A program made the position numbers and the translations under genes. 37,203 nucleotides of DNA from Armatimonadaceae bacterium (GTDB lineage: Bacteria; Armatimonadota; Armatimonadia; Armatimonadales; Armatimonadaceae): positions 1 to 37,203 of the forward strand of contig JAUJOK010000012.1 of the NCBI GenBank assembly GCA_030447685.1, written 5' to 3'. Positions 24,510 to 32,286 of the stretch are shown in pieces; the first letter of the stretch is position 1, and each line of letters starts with the position of its first letter. The notes under the pieces were generated by a model, which worked only from the letters and a program-made list of their open reading frames with translations, was not told the origin of the DNA and did no database searches.

Positions 24510-25556
24510 ATGAAAGAAATGAAGCGTTCCGAACCAGGCATAAAAAGTATTGAGCAGTTGGAAGATTTGCTCAGTGAGCCGACCGAGGCGGTTATTGAAA
24601 CTATGGGCCGCCTGGAGGGGGATATCGTCTTCCTCGGCATCGGCGGCAAGATGGGGCCGACCCTCGCGCGCATGGCGAAGCGCGCCTCCGACGCTGCGGG
24701 CGTTGATCGCCGCATTATCGGGGTTTCGCGCTTTTCCGGCGGCGACCAGGAAGCGCAGCTTCAGGCGCACGGCATCGAAACGATCCGCTGCGATTTGCTC
24801 GACCCGGTTGCGCTTCACGCGCTGCCCGATACGCCCAATGTGGTCTACATGGCGGGCATGAAGTTCGGCGCGACCGGCCAGGAGGCGCTGACCTGGGCGA
24901 TGAACAGTTACCTGCCCGGTATCGTCAGCCGCAAGTTTCGCAGCAGCCGCATCGTCGCCTTTTCCACCGGCAATATCTACGGCCTGACCCCTATCTCTTA
25001 CGGCGGCTCGGTCGAATCGGATATTCCCAACCCACTCGGCGACTATGCCATGAGCTGCCTGGGCCGCGAGCGCATCTTCGAGCATTTCAGCCGGACGCTG
25101 GACATCCCGATGGCGCTGATCCGGCTTAACTACGCGGTGGAGATGCGCTACGGGGTTCTGGCCGATCTGGCGCAGCGCGTCCTGATGGGCGAAGCCATCG
25201 ATCTGGCGATGGGCGCGGTTAATGTCATCTGGCAGGCCGATGCCAATGCGATGGCCCTGCGCGCCTTCGAACATCTATACAGTCCGCCGTTCCTTTTAAA
25301 TGTGGCCGGACCGGAGATGCTGAGCATCCGGCGGGTCGGCGAGCAGTTGGGCGAACTCATGAATAAACCGGTGGCCTTTGAGGGCGAAGAAGCATCGCAG
25401 GCGCTGCTGAGCAACGGGCAGTTAGGCCACCACTTGTACGGCTACCCGCGTGTCGGCGTGCGGCAGGTTATCGAATGGACGGCGGATTGGACGCTGCGGG
25501 GCAGGCCGAGCCTGGGCAAGCCAACCCACTTCGAAACCCGTGACGGCAAGTTTTGA
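24510..25556 (+). CDS. NAD-dependent epimerase/dehydratase family protein (atypical SDR)
   Basis: 348 residues. After a 35-residue N-terminal helix region comes a Rossmann strand with an unusual nucleotide loop, IVFLGIGGKMGPTLARMA (about 39-56, GxGGKMG). VVYMAGMKFG, IVAFSTGNIYG and DYAMSCLGRERIFEHFS, with the catalytic Tyr but no canonical YxxxK, fit a divergent extended SDR. LIRLNYAVEMRYGVL and LLNVAGPEMLSIR are substrate-domain segments. Two adjacent ATG codons (24510, 24519) are possible starts. The aldolase gene starts 34 bases downstream, so they probably serve one catabolic or biosynthetic route. Confidence 0.85.
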   Translation: MKEMKRSEPGIKSIEQLEDLLSEPTEAVIETMGRLEGDIVFLGIGGKMGPTLARMAKRASDAAGVDRRIIGVSRFSGGDQEAQLQAHGIETIRCDLLDPVALHALPDTPNVVYMAGMKFGATGQEALTWAMNSYLPGIVSRKFRSSRIVAFSTGNIYGLTPISYGGSVESDIPNPLGDYAMSCLGRERIFEHFSRTLDIPMALIRLNYAVEMRYGVLADLAQRVLMGEAIDLAMGAVNVIWQADANAMALRAFEHLYSPPFLLNVAGPEMLSIRRVGEQLGELMNKPVAFEGEEASQALLSNGQLGHHLYGYPRVGVRQVIEWTADWTLRGRPSLGKPTHFETRDGKF

Positions 25557-25590
25557 TGCGCCCTCACCTGATGGCCCTCGGGGAATAAAA

Positions 25591-26658
25591 ATGACCATAA
25601 ACCCGCAGATTCAACAAATTCTTCAGCGTGGTGTGGCGATACCGGCTAACCCGCTCGCGCTCACCGCGCGCCGCACCCTGGACGAACGGCGGCAGCGGGC
25701 GCTGTGCCGGTACTACAGCGCCGCCGGGGTGGGCGGTCTGGCGGTCGGCGTGCATACCACTCAGTTCGCAATCCGCAACCCCGAAATAGGGCTGTTCGAG
25801 CCGGTGCTGGCGCTGGCCGCCGAGGAGATGAATCGCGCCGATTCCAGCCGAGCCGAGCCGCTGGTGCGGATCGCGGGTGTATGCGGCCCCACCGATCAGG
25901 CAGTGGCGGAAGCTGCCCTGGCCCGTGACCTGGGGTATCATGCGGGCCTGCTGAGCCTGGCGGCGCTGCGGGAGGCTTCCGAAGACGCGCTGATTGCCCA
26001 CTGCCGCGCGGTGGCCGAAGTCATTCCCCTGGTCGGGTTCTATTTGCAGCCTGCCGTCGGTGGCCGTGTCCTGCCCTACCGGTTCTGGCGGCGCTTCGCG
26101 GAGATTGAAAATGTGGCGGCGATAAAAATCGCGCCGTTCAACCGCTACCAGACTATCGAGGTGATGCGCGCCGTGGCCGAATCCGGGCGGAACGACATCG
26201 CTCTGTACACCGGCAACGACGACAATATCGTCCTCGACCTGCTCACGCCGTACCGTTTTTCTGTGGAAGGCCGGGAGGTGGAACGACGTATTACCGGCGG
26301 CCTGCTGGGGCACTGGTCGGTGTGGACGCAGAAGGCGGTCGAACTGCTGCGCGAATGCCAGGACACGGCGCGGCGCGGCAGCGGGGACGTGCCGATGGAA
26401 CTGCTGCGCCGCAACGTCGAAGTGACCGATGCGAACGCGGCGTTCTTCGACGCGGCGAACGGCTTTTGCGGCTGTATCGCGGGGCTGCACGAGGTTCTGC
26501 GCCGTCAGGGACTGCTGGAGGGTATCTGGTGCCTGGACGCCGAGGAGACACTCAGCCCCGGCCAGGCCGAAGAGATAGACCGGGTCTACCGGGCATACCC
26601 GCACCTCAGCGACGATGATTTCGTCGCCGCGCACCGTGACGCCTGGCTGAGCGGGTAA
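25591..26658 (+). CDS. Dihydrodipicolinate synthase-family aldolase (substrate unknown)
   Basis: 355 residues from ATG 25591; the frame extends upstream but would overlap the epimerase gene. TIM-barrel lyase of the DHDPS/NAL family: GVGGLAVGVHTTQF (barrel strand with the Thr pair), Tyr151 in VGFYLQPAVGGRVLP and Schiff-base Lys179 in NVAAIKIAPFNRYQT, then IALYTGNDDNIVLDLL. The C-terminal part is longer than in DapA and lacks the usual lysine-regulatory signature, so a sugar-acid or keto-acid lyase is more likely than lysine biosynthesis. Paired with the upstream epimerase. Converges on the HicB-like gene 12 bases away. Confidence 0.88.
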   Translation: MTINPQIQQILQRGVAIPANPLALTARRTLDERRQRALCRYYSAAGVGGLAVGVHTTQFAIRNPEIGLFEPVLALAAEEMNRADSSRAEPLVRIAGVCGPTDQAVAEAALARDLGYHAGLLSLAALREASEDALIAHCRAVAEVIPLVGFYLQPAVGGRVLPYRFWRRFAEIENVAAIKIAPFNRYQTIEVMRAVAESGRNDIALYTGNDDNIVLDLLTPYRFSVEGREVERRITGGLLGHWSVWTQKAVELLRECQDTARRGSGDVPMELLRRNVEVTDANAAFFDAANGFCGCIAGLHEVLRRQGLLEGIWCLDAEETLSPGQAEEIDRVYRAYPHLSDDDFVAAHRDAWLSG

Positions 26659-26670
26659 TGCCCGGTAACG

Positions 26671-27132
26671 TTACTTCACCCGGTACGGGTCGTCCCGCCA
26701 GTCCATCAGCGCGCCGACAATGATCTGGTTCAGCGACAGCCCCCGGCTTCGGGCAATACTGACCAGATGGGCATGGAGTCCCGGCGGCAGGCGCAGGGTC
26801 ATGCGCCGGGGCGTTTTGGCCCATTCTTCCAGCGTTTGGTAGGATACCGTTTCCACGCCGCCCTTCTCGTACGTTTCCCGAATGGCCCATTTCCGACTGG
26901 TATCGTCCCAGCGGGATTCCGGAACCAGCGAATGGTTCCCCCAGGGCGTACTGCCGGCTCCAAAAAATAGACCGGCGTCAGGATTGCTCCCCGTAGCTGC
27001 TCCTGACTGCGTTTCAGGAACTCCCGTGATATAGAACCGTGGAAACCAGACCACGGGTCGTTCCTCGTCGCCGGGCTTTCCTTCGCCTACCATGACAATG
27101 GCATACGTTATCGCCTGCTCGTCATCCGCCAT
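26671..27132 (-). CDS. HicB-like protein with C-terminal ribbon-helix-helix domain
   Basis: 153 residues from ATG 27132, chosen for its GGAGG 5 bases upstream. The C-terminus RRMTLRLPPGLHAHLVSIARSRGLSLNQIIVGAL is a clear RHH segment of HicB type (LRLP-x-x-LH...SLNQ-x-I). The N-terminal ITYAIVMVGEG...VVWFPRFYITGVPETQSG could be a divergent HicB fold, with a Gly/Ser-rich insertion after it; that part is uncertain. No HicA toxin is adjacent. Its promoter carries a 16-bp palindrome over the -35 box, typical of autoregulated RHH repressors. Confidence 0.8.
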   Translation of the reverse strand: MADDEQAITYAIVMVGEGKPGDEERPVVWFPRFYITGVPETQSGAATGSNPDAGLFFGAGSTPWGNHSLVPESRWDDTSRKWAIRETYEKGGVETVSYQTLEEWAKTPRRMTLRLPPGLHAHLVSIARSRGLSLNQIIVGALMDWRDDPYRVK

Positions 27133-27158
27133 GACAACCTCCCTGTGCCTATTATAGA

Positions 27159-27187
27159 ACAATATCGGAGTGACACCATGGTGTCAA
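27159..27187 (-). promoter_or_regulatory. Promoter of the HicB-like gene with 16-bp palindromic operator
   Basis: On the minus strand TTGACA (27187-27182), 17 bases, TATTGT (27164-27159), then GGAGG and ATG 27132. The perfect palindrome TGACACCATGGTGTCA (27171-27186) covers the -35 box and is the likely binding site of the RHH protein. Confidence 0.75.
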
Positions 27188-27232
27188 GCATTGATTAAAG
27201 AAGATAATGGCCCAATATTTCTCGATGAGGCA

Positions 27233-27262
27233 TTGACAATCAGTTTATCATAATGATATGAT
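27233..27262 (+). promoter_or_regulatory. Sigma70-type promoter with palindrome, upstream of module copy 2
   Basis: TTGACA (27233-27238), an 18-base spacer and TATGAT (27257-27262), followed by GGAGG and ATG 27282. The spacer holds a 13-bp palindrome TATCAT-A-ATGATA (27246-27258) running into the -10 box, so repression by a bound protein is plausible. This is one of the best promoter matches in the window. Confidence 0.72.
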
Positions 27263-27281
27263 GAACTATGGAGGTGCGACA

Positions 27282-27493
27282 ATGCCGAAAAAGAAACGAC
27301 GAAACGATTCTGCCCCGGTGATAGTGGCGGCGAAGAGATGCTGTCGCTGGACGAGGCGGCGCAGTTCCTGAATATCAGCAAGCCGACCCTGTACCGGCTG
27401 CTGGGGCAGGGAGCGGTCAAGGGGCTGAAGGCCGGAAAGCAGTGGCGGTTCCGACGGGCCGACCTGCGGGCCTACATGGAGCGGGGAGCATGA
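27282..27493 (+). pseudogene. Excisionase-type helix-turn-helix protein, module copy 2 (one early frameshift)
   Basis: ATG 27282 has GGAGG 7 bases upstream and starts MPKKKRRNDSAP; a missing base near 27317 throws the frame. From 27338 (ATG, in the other frame) the domain is intact: LSLDEAAQFLNISKPTLYRLLGQG, then KAGKQWRFRRADLRAYMERGA, a complete excisionase/MerR-type HTH of 51 residues. The TGA (27491-27493) overlaps the ATG of the ATPase (27490), so the two are translationally coupled. If translation starts at 27338 the HTH could still be made. Equivalent to 23000-23235. Confidence 0.72.
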
Positions 27494-28783
27494 CCGTCGC
27501 GGCCCTGCCCGCCGATCTGATGGATGCGGAGATTGCCTTTTTTGCGGAGGAGCTGCGCCGCATGGGCGCGGCGGCAGCAGCCCTGCCGGAAGACGACACC
27601 GAGCCGGGCAGCCGTAAAGATAGACCTGCTGGCCCGGCAAATCTACCACCTTGCCATTGGCGCGGGGGCCAGCGACATACACCTGGAGCCGGAAGGGCAG
27701 CATCTGCGGCTGCGAATCCGTATCGACGGCCTGCTGCACGAAGTGCGCCGGATGCCCAGGCGTCTGCACGAGGCGCTGATGGCGCGCTACAAGGAGATGG
27801 CCGCGCTGAACACCGCCGAGCGCCGCAGCGTTCAGGAGGGGCGTATCCTGGTTCCGGTGGGGGCAAAGAGTTCGACCTGCGGGTGTCGTGTGTCGCCGCG
27901 CTGCACGGGGAGACTATCGTCATGCGCGTCCTCGACCGCTCCAGCGTTCTTATCGGCCTGGACAAACTCGGCCTCACCCCGCAGGATCGCGAGCAGATCG
28001 AATCGTGGACAACCCAGCCGAATGGGCTTATCGTCGCCACAGGGCCGACGGGAACCGGCAAAACGACGCTGCTATACTCCCTGCTGCACCAGATAAACGA
28101 TGTGGGCAGGAAGATCGTCACTGTCGAAGACCCGGTCGAGTACCAGTTAAGCGGCACGGTGCAGATCGCCGTCAACAAAGTGGGCCTGACTTTTCCGGTC
28201 GCTTTGCGCGCCGTGCTGCGCCAGACGCCGATGTTTTGATGGTTGCGGAAACACCCGATGTGGAAGCCGCCCGCACGGTGTACGAGGCCGCACTTACGGG
28301 ACATCTGGTACTGACGACGCTGAACGCCGGCAGCGCGGGCAGCGCGGCGCGCTGGCTGGTGGATATGGGCATCGAGCCGCTGCTGGTTTCCCGCAGCCTG
28401 GTCGGAATCGTCGCGCAGCGTCTGGCGCGGAGGATTTGCCCCGAATGCAGGATACCGGCGGAAATCTCGCTGTCCGACCCGATCCCGGCGCGGCTCAGCC
28501 GCCTTGCCGCCATCGGTGGGTACGATCTGCCGGAAGAGACGGTTTTCCAGCGGGGCGCGGGCTGCGAAAAGTGCCGGGGCCGGGGCTACCGGGGCCGTGT
28601 CGGCATCTTCGAGGCGATGCCATTCAGCCGGAGCTGCGCGACGCCCTGCTGCGGGGCGCGTCCGCCGAGGAGATGGAAAGCATCGCTGTCGAGCAGGGAA
28701 TGCGGACACTCGTCGCCGACGGCGTCCGCAAGGCCGCCGAAGGCGTCACCACGCTGGAGGAGGCGATGCGCGTGACGCTGTGA
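27490..28783 (+). pseudogene. GspE/PilB-type secretion ATPase, module copy 2, with four frameshifts
   Basis: ATG 27490 overlaps the HTH stop. Joined across shifts near 27605, 27865, 28230 and 28620, the protein reads: helical start (LPADLMDAEIAFFAEELRRMG), LLARQIYHLAIGAGASDIHLEP, FDLRVSCVAALHGETIVMRVLD, a good Walker A GPTGTGKTTLLY, Asp box TVEDPVEYQLSG, a degenerate Walker B DVLMVAETPD, an altered His box TTLNAGSAG, zinc site CPEC...CEKC and C-terminus GVTTLEEAMRVTL. Unlike copy 1 its P-loop is canonical. No pilin or inner-membrane partner gene is nearby. Confidence 0.8.
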
Positions 28784-28901
28784 GCGTGCGTCAAGTAAGA
28801 CGATGCCCCCCAAGTTTGGGCAATAATGTCCCTGACACACTACGGGAAGCTGGAAACTAACCAGAGGCAGAGGAAACTGCGGTCAGTGCCCCAAATGCAC
28901 T

Positions 28902-28910
28902 TGTTATAAT
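28902..28910 (+). promoter_or_regulatory. Extended -10 promoter element inside the remnant
   Basis: TGT-TATAAT matches the extended -10 consensus (TGn-TATAAT). It lies about 20 bases before a GGAGA purine stretch and the start of the coding-like fragment at 28941. No convincing -35 is seen. Confidence 0.4.
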
Positions 28911-28940
28911 CAAATCAAATCGGCGGAGAACAACGAGTCA

Positions 28941-29995
28941 TACCCGATAAAATCGACGCGGGGCAAATCACCCCCCAGTATGTGGCTTACGTGCCCAGGA
29001 GGACGTCAGGACAGGTACAGAAGCACCTGGCGATTCCCAGCAGATCATTCTTAGAAAAGCCAGCGCAAGACGCTGTCGGGGCCCGCGCTTCTACCGCGCG
29101 GCTTTTAGCCGCTATCGAGGCCCGTCCCGAGGCGCAAAAGCCGTTTCGGGATAGCCTTTCTGGGTAGGAATTCTGGATACCCAGACGGCGCACAGCGCCC
29201 CTTACCTGCCCCGCCCAGAGCCACCGTTTCCGTCGTGCAGCAGATACCCAACGGCCTAATGGCTGCAGGGGAAGCATGAACCAGAGAGACGCCTTGCTTC
29301 GCGTGTTCGCCTCCCTGGTTCATGACTAGCAGCGCGAAGCCCGCATCGCTTGTGTGACCGAAAGCGCCCGCGCGATGCCCCAGTACGAGGACGTCCGTTC
29401 TGGTGGATGGGGCGGCACGGCGCTGCGCGCATTGGCAGCGCAGGGCACCGCGTATTTGTCCTGCGCGGGCGCGATGAGACAGCAGTGATGACTCAGGCAG
29501 TCTTGAAAGGACCGAAGTTCTCGTGGATACATCGCTCTTTGGCGCGATACACTGGCTTTTTCTGACCCGCCGGTGAGTGCGGCCCAGGTAGCGCATACTG
29601 GGTGTAGTCGGCAGCTATGACGCTCTGCGCCAAGTTTCGGAATGCGCGGTAGAACAGACCCCGCACGAGAGCCTCTCGCCCGTCTCGCCGCCCAAAACGT
29701 AACCACGCTCCCGGAAGGATGGGTCCAGAGCACCGGATGCGGAAAGTGTCCCGGCTATCCCTCCCCACGACTTTCTGTTGTCGAGGCCGTCTATATTGAC
29801 TCGGAGTTGGCGCAGTTCTGCGCTTCCCAGCCCGGCATTGACCCGTTGCGCCGTGCAGTAGCGTGGTTTCACCACCTACTTCGAGACTTGAACTTGCTCG
29901 GCAAGGGCAGACGACACTACGCTCTTCGGGTCGGGCTGGCTCGACGGGCTGACCCTAGCCCTGTACGGGTGCATAATCCGACCAGAGCAACATAA
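28941..29995 (+). pseudogene. Decayed gene, possibly a third GspE-type ATPase remnant
   Basis: The first fragment (about 28941-29167) reads IPDKIDAGQITPQYVAYVPRR and QKHLAIP, reminiscent of the MshEN/GspE N-terminal domain (I-D-x...VP-x-x-x-A-x-x-x-x-x-IPL). The last fragment (29642-29995) has TGCGKCPGYPSPRLSVVEAVYIDSELAQF across residues, which resembles the zinc-site end of GspE (GCEKC-x-GTG-x-x-GR-x-x-x-x-E). The middle, where Walker motifs would be, is not recognisable. GGAGA precedes the first fragment but no start codon is left (GTC ATA). Both resemblances are by eye and the whole call is tentative. Confidence 0.3.
29275..29324. repeat. Hairpin with 16-base arms within the remnant
   Basis: CATGAACCAGAGAGAC (29275-29290) and GCCTCCCTGGTTCATG (29309-29324) pair at 14 of 16 positions around an 18-base loop. 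Its role is unknown; no T-run follows. Confidence 0.45.
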
Positions 29996-30171
29996 CCCTG
30001 GCTTGCACGGGACGGACAGCCGGTTCCCTACTTCGCTCCGACTTGTCTTCTTCGCGCCGGTGACCGTGCCTCTTCATGTCCGTAGTGTGTCAGGTAAATT
30101 ATTGCCCAAGTTTGGGGGCAGGGGGGCCTCCTCAGGAACCGTCGCCGTGGGGCTGCTCCACCCCGGCGCTG

Positions 30172-30180
30172 TGGTATAAT
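30172..30180 (+). promoter_or_regulatory. Extended -10 element upstream of ubiE
   Basis: TGG-TATAAT is an excellent extended -10, 133 bases before ATG 30314. No clear -35 is present in the GC-rich sequence before it. The 130-base leader shows no feature I recognise. Confidence 0.5.
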
Positions 30181-30313
30181 TTGGGCGTAAAGGACGCGAA
30201 ACGGACTCTGCCGAACGCCACCGGGCGCCTGCTGCGGGCGGGGGTGGCTTTATTATCGAAGAGTTTGTGACAGCGTTCACAATGTCAGCGGAAAGGGCGG
30301 CGCGGCATTACCG

Positions 30314-31063
30314 ATGGCCGTGGAAATTCGCGAACAAGATCGAGGGGCAGCGTTACCCGCGCCGGACGAAAAGGCGGGCTATGTCCGCGCGATGTTCGAC
30401 GCCATCGCCCCGCGCTACGACCTGCTCAACTCCCTGATGTCCGCGCGGCTGCACCACCGATGGCGTCGCCGTGCCGCCGCCCAAACCGGCCTGATGCCCG
30501 GATGGGTCGCCCTGGACATCTGCACCGGCACGGGCGATCTGGCGCTGGAACTGGCAAAGCGGGTGGAACCGGCGGGCCGCGTCATCGGCTCGGACTTTTC
30601 CGCCGGGATGCTGCGCCGGGGCGAGCGCAAGGTGCAGGAGCGCGGGCGCGGCGTCGTCCGTCTGATGCTCGCCGACGCGCAGGCGCTCCCCTACCCGGAT
30701 AACGCTTTTGACGCCGTGACCGCCGCCTTCGGCATCCGCAACCTCGCCGACGTTCCGGGCGGACTGCGGGAGATGGCGCGGGTGACACGATCCGGAGGAC
30801 GTGTGGTCATCCTGGAATGCAGCCTGCCCCGGAACCCGCTGCTTGCCCGGCTGTTCCGCCTGTATTCGTTCACCGTCATGCCCTGGCTCGGCGGCCTGAT
30901 TTCGGGGCGGCGCTCGGCCTATGAGTACCTGCCCTCGTCGGTCGAAGCCTTTTATTCGCGTGAGGCGCTTGCCGAAATCATGCGTGACGCCGGACTTACC
31001 GATATTCGTGTCACCGACCTTACGTTCGGCACCGTCGTCCTGCACAGCGGGGTAAAACAATGA
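30314..31063 (+). CDS. ubiE: Demethylmenaquinone methyltransferase (UbiE/MenG)
   Basis: 249-residue SAM-dependent C-methyltransferase, the last step of menaquinone synthesis. Hallmarks: VRAMFDAIAPRYDLLNSLMSARLHHRWRR, SAM loop VALDICTGTGDLALELA, LLADAQALPYPDNAFDAVTAAFGIRNLADV and RSGGRVVILECSLPRNPLL. YEYLPSSVEAFYSREALAEIMRDAGL closes the domain. The stop overlaps the start of the prenyl synthase gene (ATGA, 31060-31063), so the two are translationally coupled: the synthase would make the polyprenyl side chain and this enzyme finish the ring. The start has no strong ribosome binding site. Confidence 0.95.
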   Translation: MAVEIREQDRGAALPAPDEKAGYVRAMFDAIAPRYDLLNSLMSARLHHRWRRRAAAQTGLMPGWVALDICTGTGDLALELAKRVEPAGRVIGSDFSAGMLRRGERKVQERGRGVVRLMLADAQALPYPDNAFDAVTAAFGIRNLADVPGGLREMARVTRSGGRVVILECSLPRNPLLARLFRLYSFTVMPWLGGLISGRRSAYEYLPSSVEAFYSREALAEIMRDAGLTDIRVTDLTFGTVVLHSGVKQ

Positions 31064-32094
31064 CCGTGACCACCACTGTCCGCACTGCCGCTGCCCTGTC
31101 CCGCCCCCCTGCCGCCGCGCCGCAGTTCCTGGACTGCATCGCGGGCGATCTGGCGCGTGTCGAGGAGCGGCTTGCGGAAACCACCCGCTCCGACATCGGG
31201 GCCGTGCGCGATATTTCCGGACACACCCTGCTGGCGGGCGGCAAGCGCCTGCGCCCGGCCCTGGCCCTGCTCGCCGCGCGCCTGGTCGGACGCCATTGGG
31301 ACGAGCCGCGCGCCGTTTCCGCCGGAGCCGCCGCCGAGATGATCCATCTGGCGACGCTGATGCACGACGATGTGGTGGACGAGTCCCGCGAGCGGCGCGG
31401 CAAGCCGACCGCGAACGCCGTGTTCGGCAACGGCATTACGGTGCTGACCGGCGATTTCCTGCTTGCCCGCGCGATCTCGCTTCTTGCCCACAACGATGAG
31501 AACCTGCATGTCGTGCGCGTCTTTTCCGATGTCACCGTCGCGATGGCCGAGGGCGAGGTGCTTCAGGCCCATGTCGCGCACGATCTGGAGATAACCGAGG
31601 CCACCTACGAGGAGATTATCGGGCGCAAAACGGCGCAGTTCCTGGCGGGCTGCTGCGAAACCGGCGCGATGCTCGGCAGCGCGACCGACGAGGAGCGAGC
31701 CGACCTGCGCGCCTACGGCTGCGATCTGGGTATCGCCTTTCAAATCACGGACGATCTTCTGGATTTGACCGGCGACCCGCGCAAAACCGGCAAGCCGCTG
31801 GGAACCGACCTGCGCGACGGGCGGGTGACGCTGCCGCTGATTCACACGCTCAAAACCGCCGACGCCGAAGATCGGACGCTGCTGCGCGACCTGCTTTCCG
31901 ACAGTGAGATCAGCGACGAGCATATCGCCGCCATCACCGCGATCATCGCCCGCCACGGCGGCTTCGAGGCCGCGCGCCGCGCCGCCGAAGCGCGCGCCCA
32001 GTGCGCCGGGGCGCACCTGCACCGCTTCAGCGCCGGTGTGTACCGCGACGCTCTGGAGCGGCTCGCCCGCTACGTCGTCGCCCGCGACCGTTAA
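31060..32094 (+). CDS. Polyprenyl diphosphate synthase (menaquinone side chain)
   Basis: 344-residue trans-isoprenyl diphosphate synthase. First Asp-rich motif LATLMHDDVVDESRERRGKP, second motif FQITDDLLDLTGDPRKTGKP, both with intact Asp ligands for magnesium, plus GGKRLRPALALLAA and a GRKTAQFLAGCCETGAML segment. It condenses allylic and isopentenyl diphosphates into a long chain. Coupling to ubiE points to the menaquinone tail (heptaprenyl or octaprenyl synthase); chain length cannot be read from the sequence with certainty. The N-terminal 25 residues are Ala/Thr/Pro-rich and unlike the family. Ends at 32094, next to an inverted-repeat element. Confidence 0.93.
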   Translation: MTVTTTVRTAAALSRPPAAAPQFLDCIAGDLARVEERLAETTRSDIGAVRDISGHTLLAGGKRLRPALALLAARLVGRHWDEPRAVSAGAAAEMIHLATLMHDDVVDESRERRGKPTANAVFGNGITVLTGDFLLARAISLLAHNDENLHVVRVFSDVTVAMAEGEVLQAHVAHDLEITEATYEEIIGRKTAQFLAGCCETGAMLGSATDEERADLRAYGCDLGIAFQITDDLLDLTGDPRKTGKPLGTDLRDGRVTLPLIHTLKTADAEDRTLLRDLLSDSEISDEHIAAITAIIARHGGFEAARRAAEARAQCAGAHLHRFSAGVYRDALERLARYVVARDR

Positions 32095-32225
32095 AAGCCC
32101 GCCGGTTGCAAACCGGCGTCTGTGTGGCATTCTGCCAAACGTCCTTCGGACGCAATTCCGATCCCGCACCCGGAGGGTGCTTGGCCGAAGGTCGCTCAGA
32201 CGTGGGTTTGCAACCCGCGGGCCTT
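32095..32225. repeat. 131-bp inverted-repeat element with four tandem hairpins (REPIN-like)
   Basis: Arms 32095-32122 and 32197-32225 are imperfect reverse complements (about 24 of 29). The left arm folds as GCCGGTT-GCA-AACCGGC, the right as GGGTT-TGC-AACCC. Between them lie GTCC-TTC-GGAC and GCACCC-GGA-GGGTGC hairpins. Size and plan match the element at 9209-9334. It starts one base after the synthase stop and ends 28 bases before the promoter of the S55 gene, so it could also act as the terminator of the ubiE operon. Confidence 0.8.
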
Positions 32226-32252
32226 CATGCGATTGCCCTGCGAAACTATTCG

Positions 32253-32281
32253 TTGACAGCCCCTTCCGGGTGCTGTATAAC
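32253..32281 (+). promoter_or_regulatory. Near-consensus promoter positioned for a leaderless transcript
   Basis: TTGACA (32253-32258), 17 bases, TATAAC (32276-32281). The ATG at 32287 is only 5 bases after the -10 box, so transcription should start at or next to the start codon. No Shine-Dalgarno is present. Confidence 0.8.
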
Positions 32282-32286
32282 GAATC

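Larger units (their letters stand above)
28804..30120. mobile_element. 1.3-kb region bounded by 41-bp imperfect inverted repeats
   Basis: Ends 28804-28845 and 30080-30120 are reverse complements over about 41 bases, with around 35 matches and one gap. Each holds a small palindrome (GCCCAA-GT-TTGGG type) at its outer side and the shared TGACACACTACGG at its inner side. The interior has no long open frame on either strand; fragments in several frames suggest a decayed protein gene. No target duplication was found. It may be an IS-like or composite element whose cargo has degraded, or a chance capture of sequence between two copies of a dispersed palindromic repeat. Confidence 0.5.

Noticed and set aside
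29493..29875. Minus-strand fragments as remains of a transposase
   Set aside because: No DDE, HUH or other transposase motif could be identified; plus-strand fragments fit a secretion ATPase slightly better.
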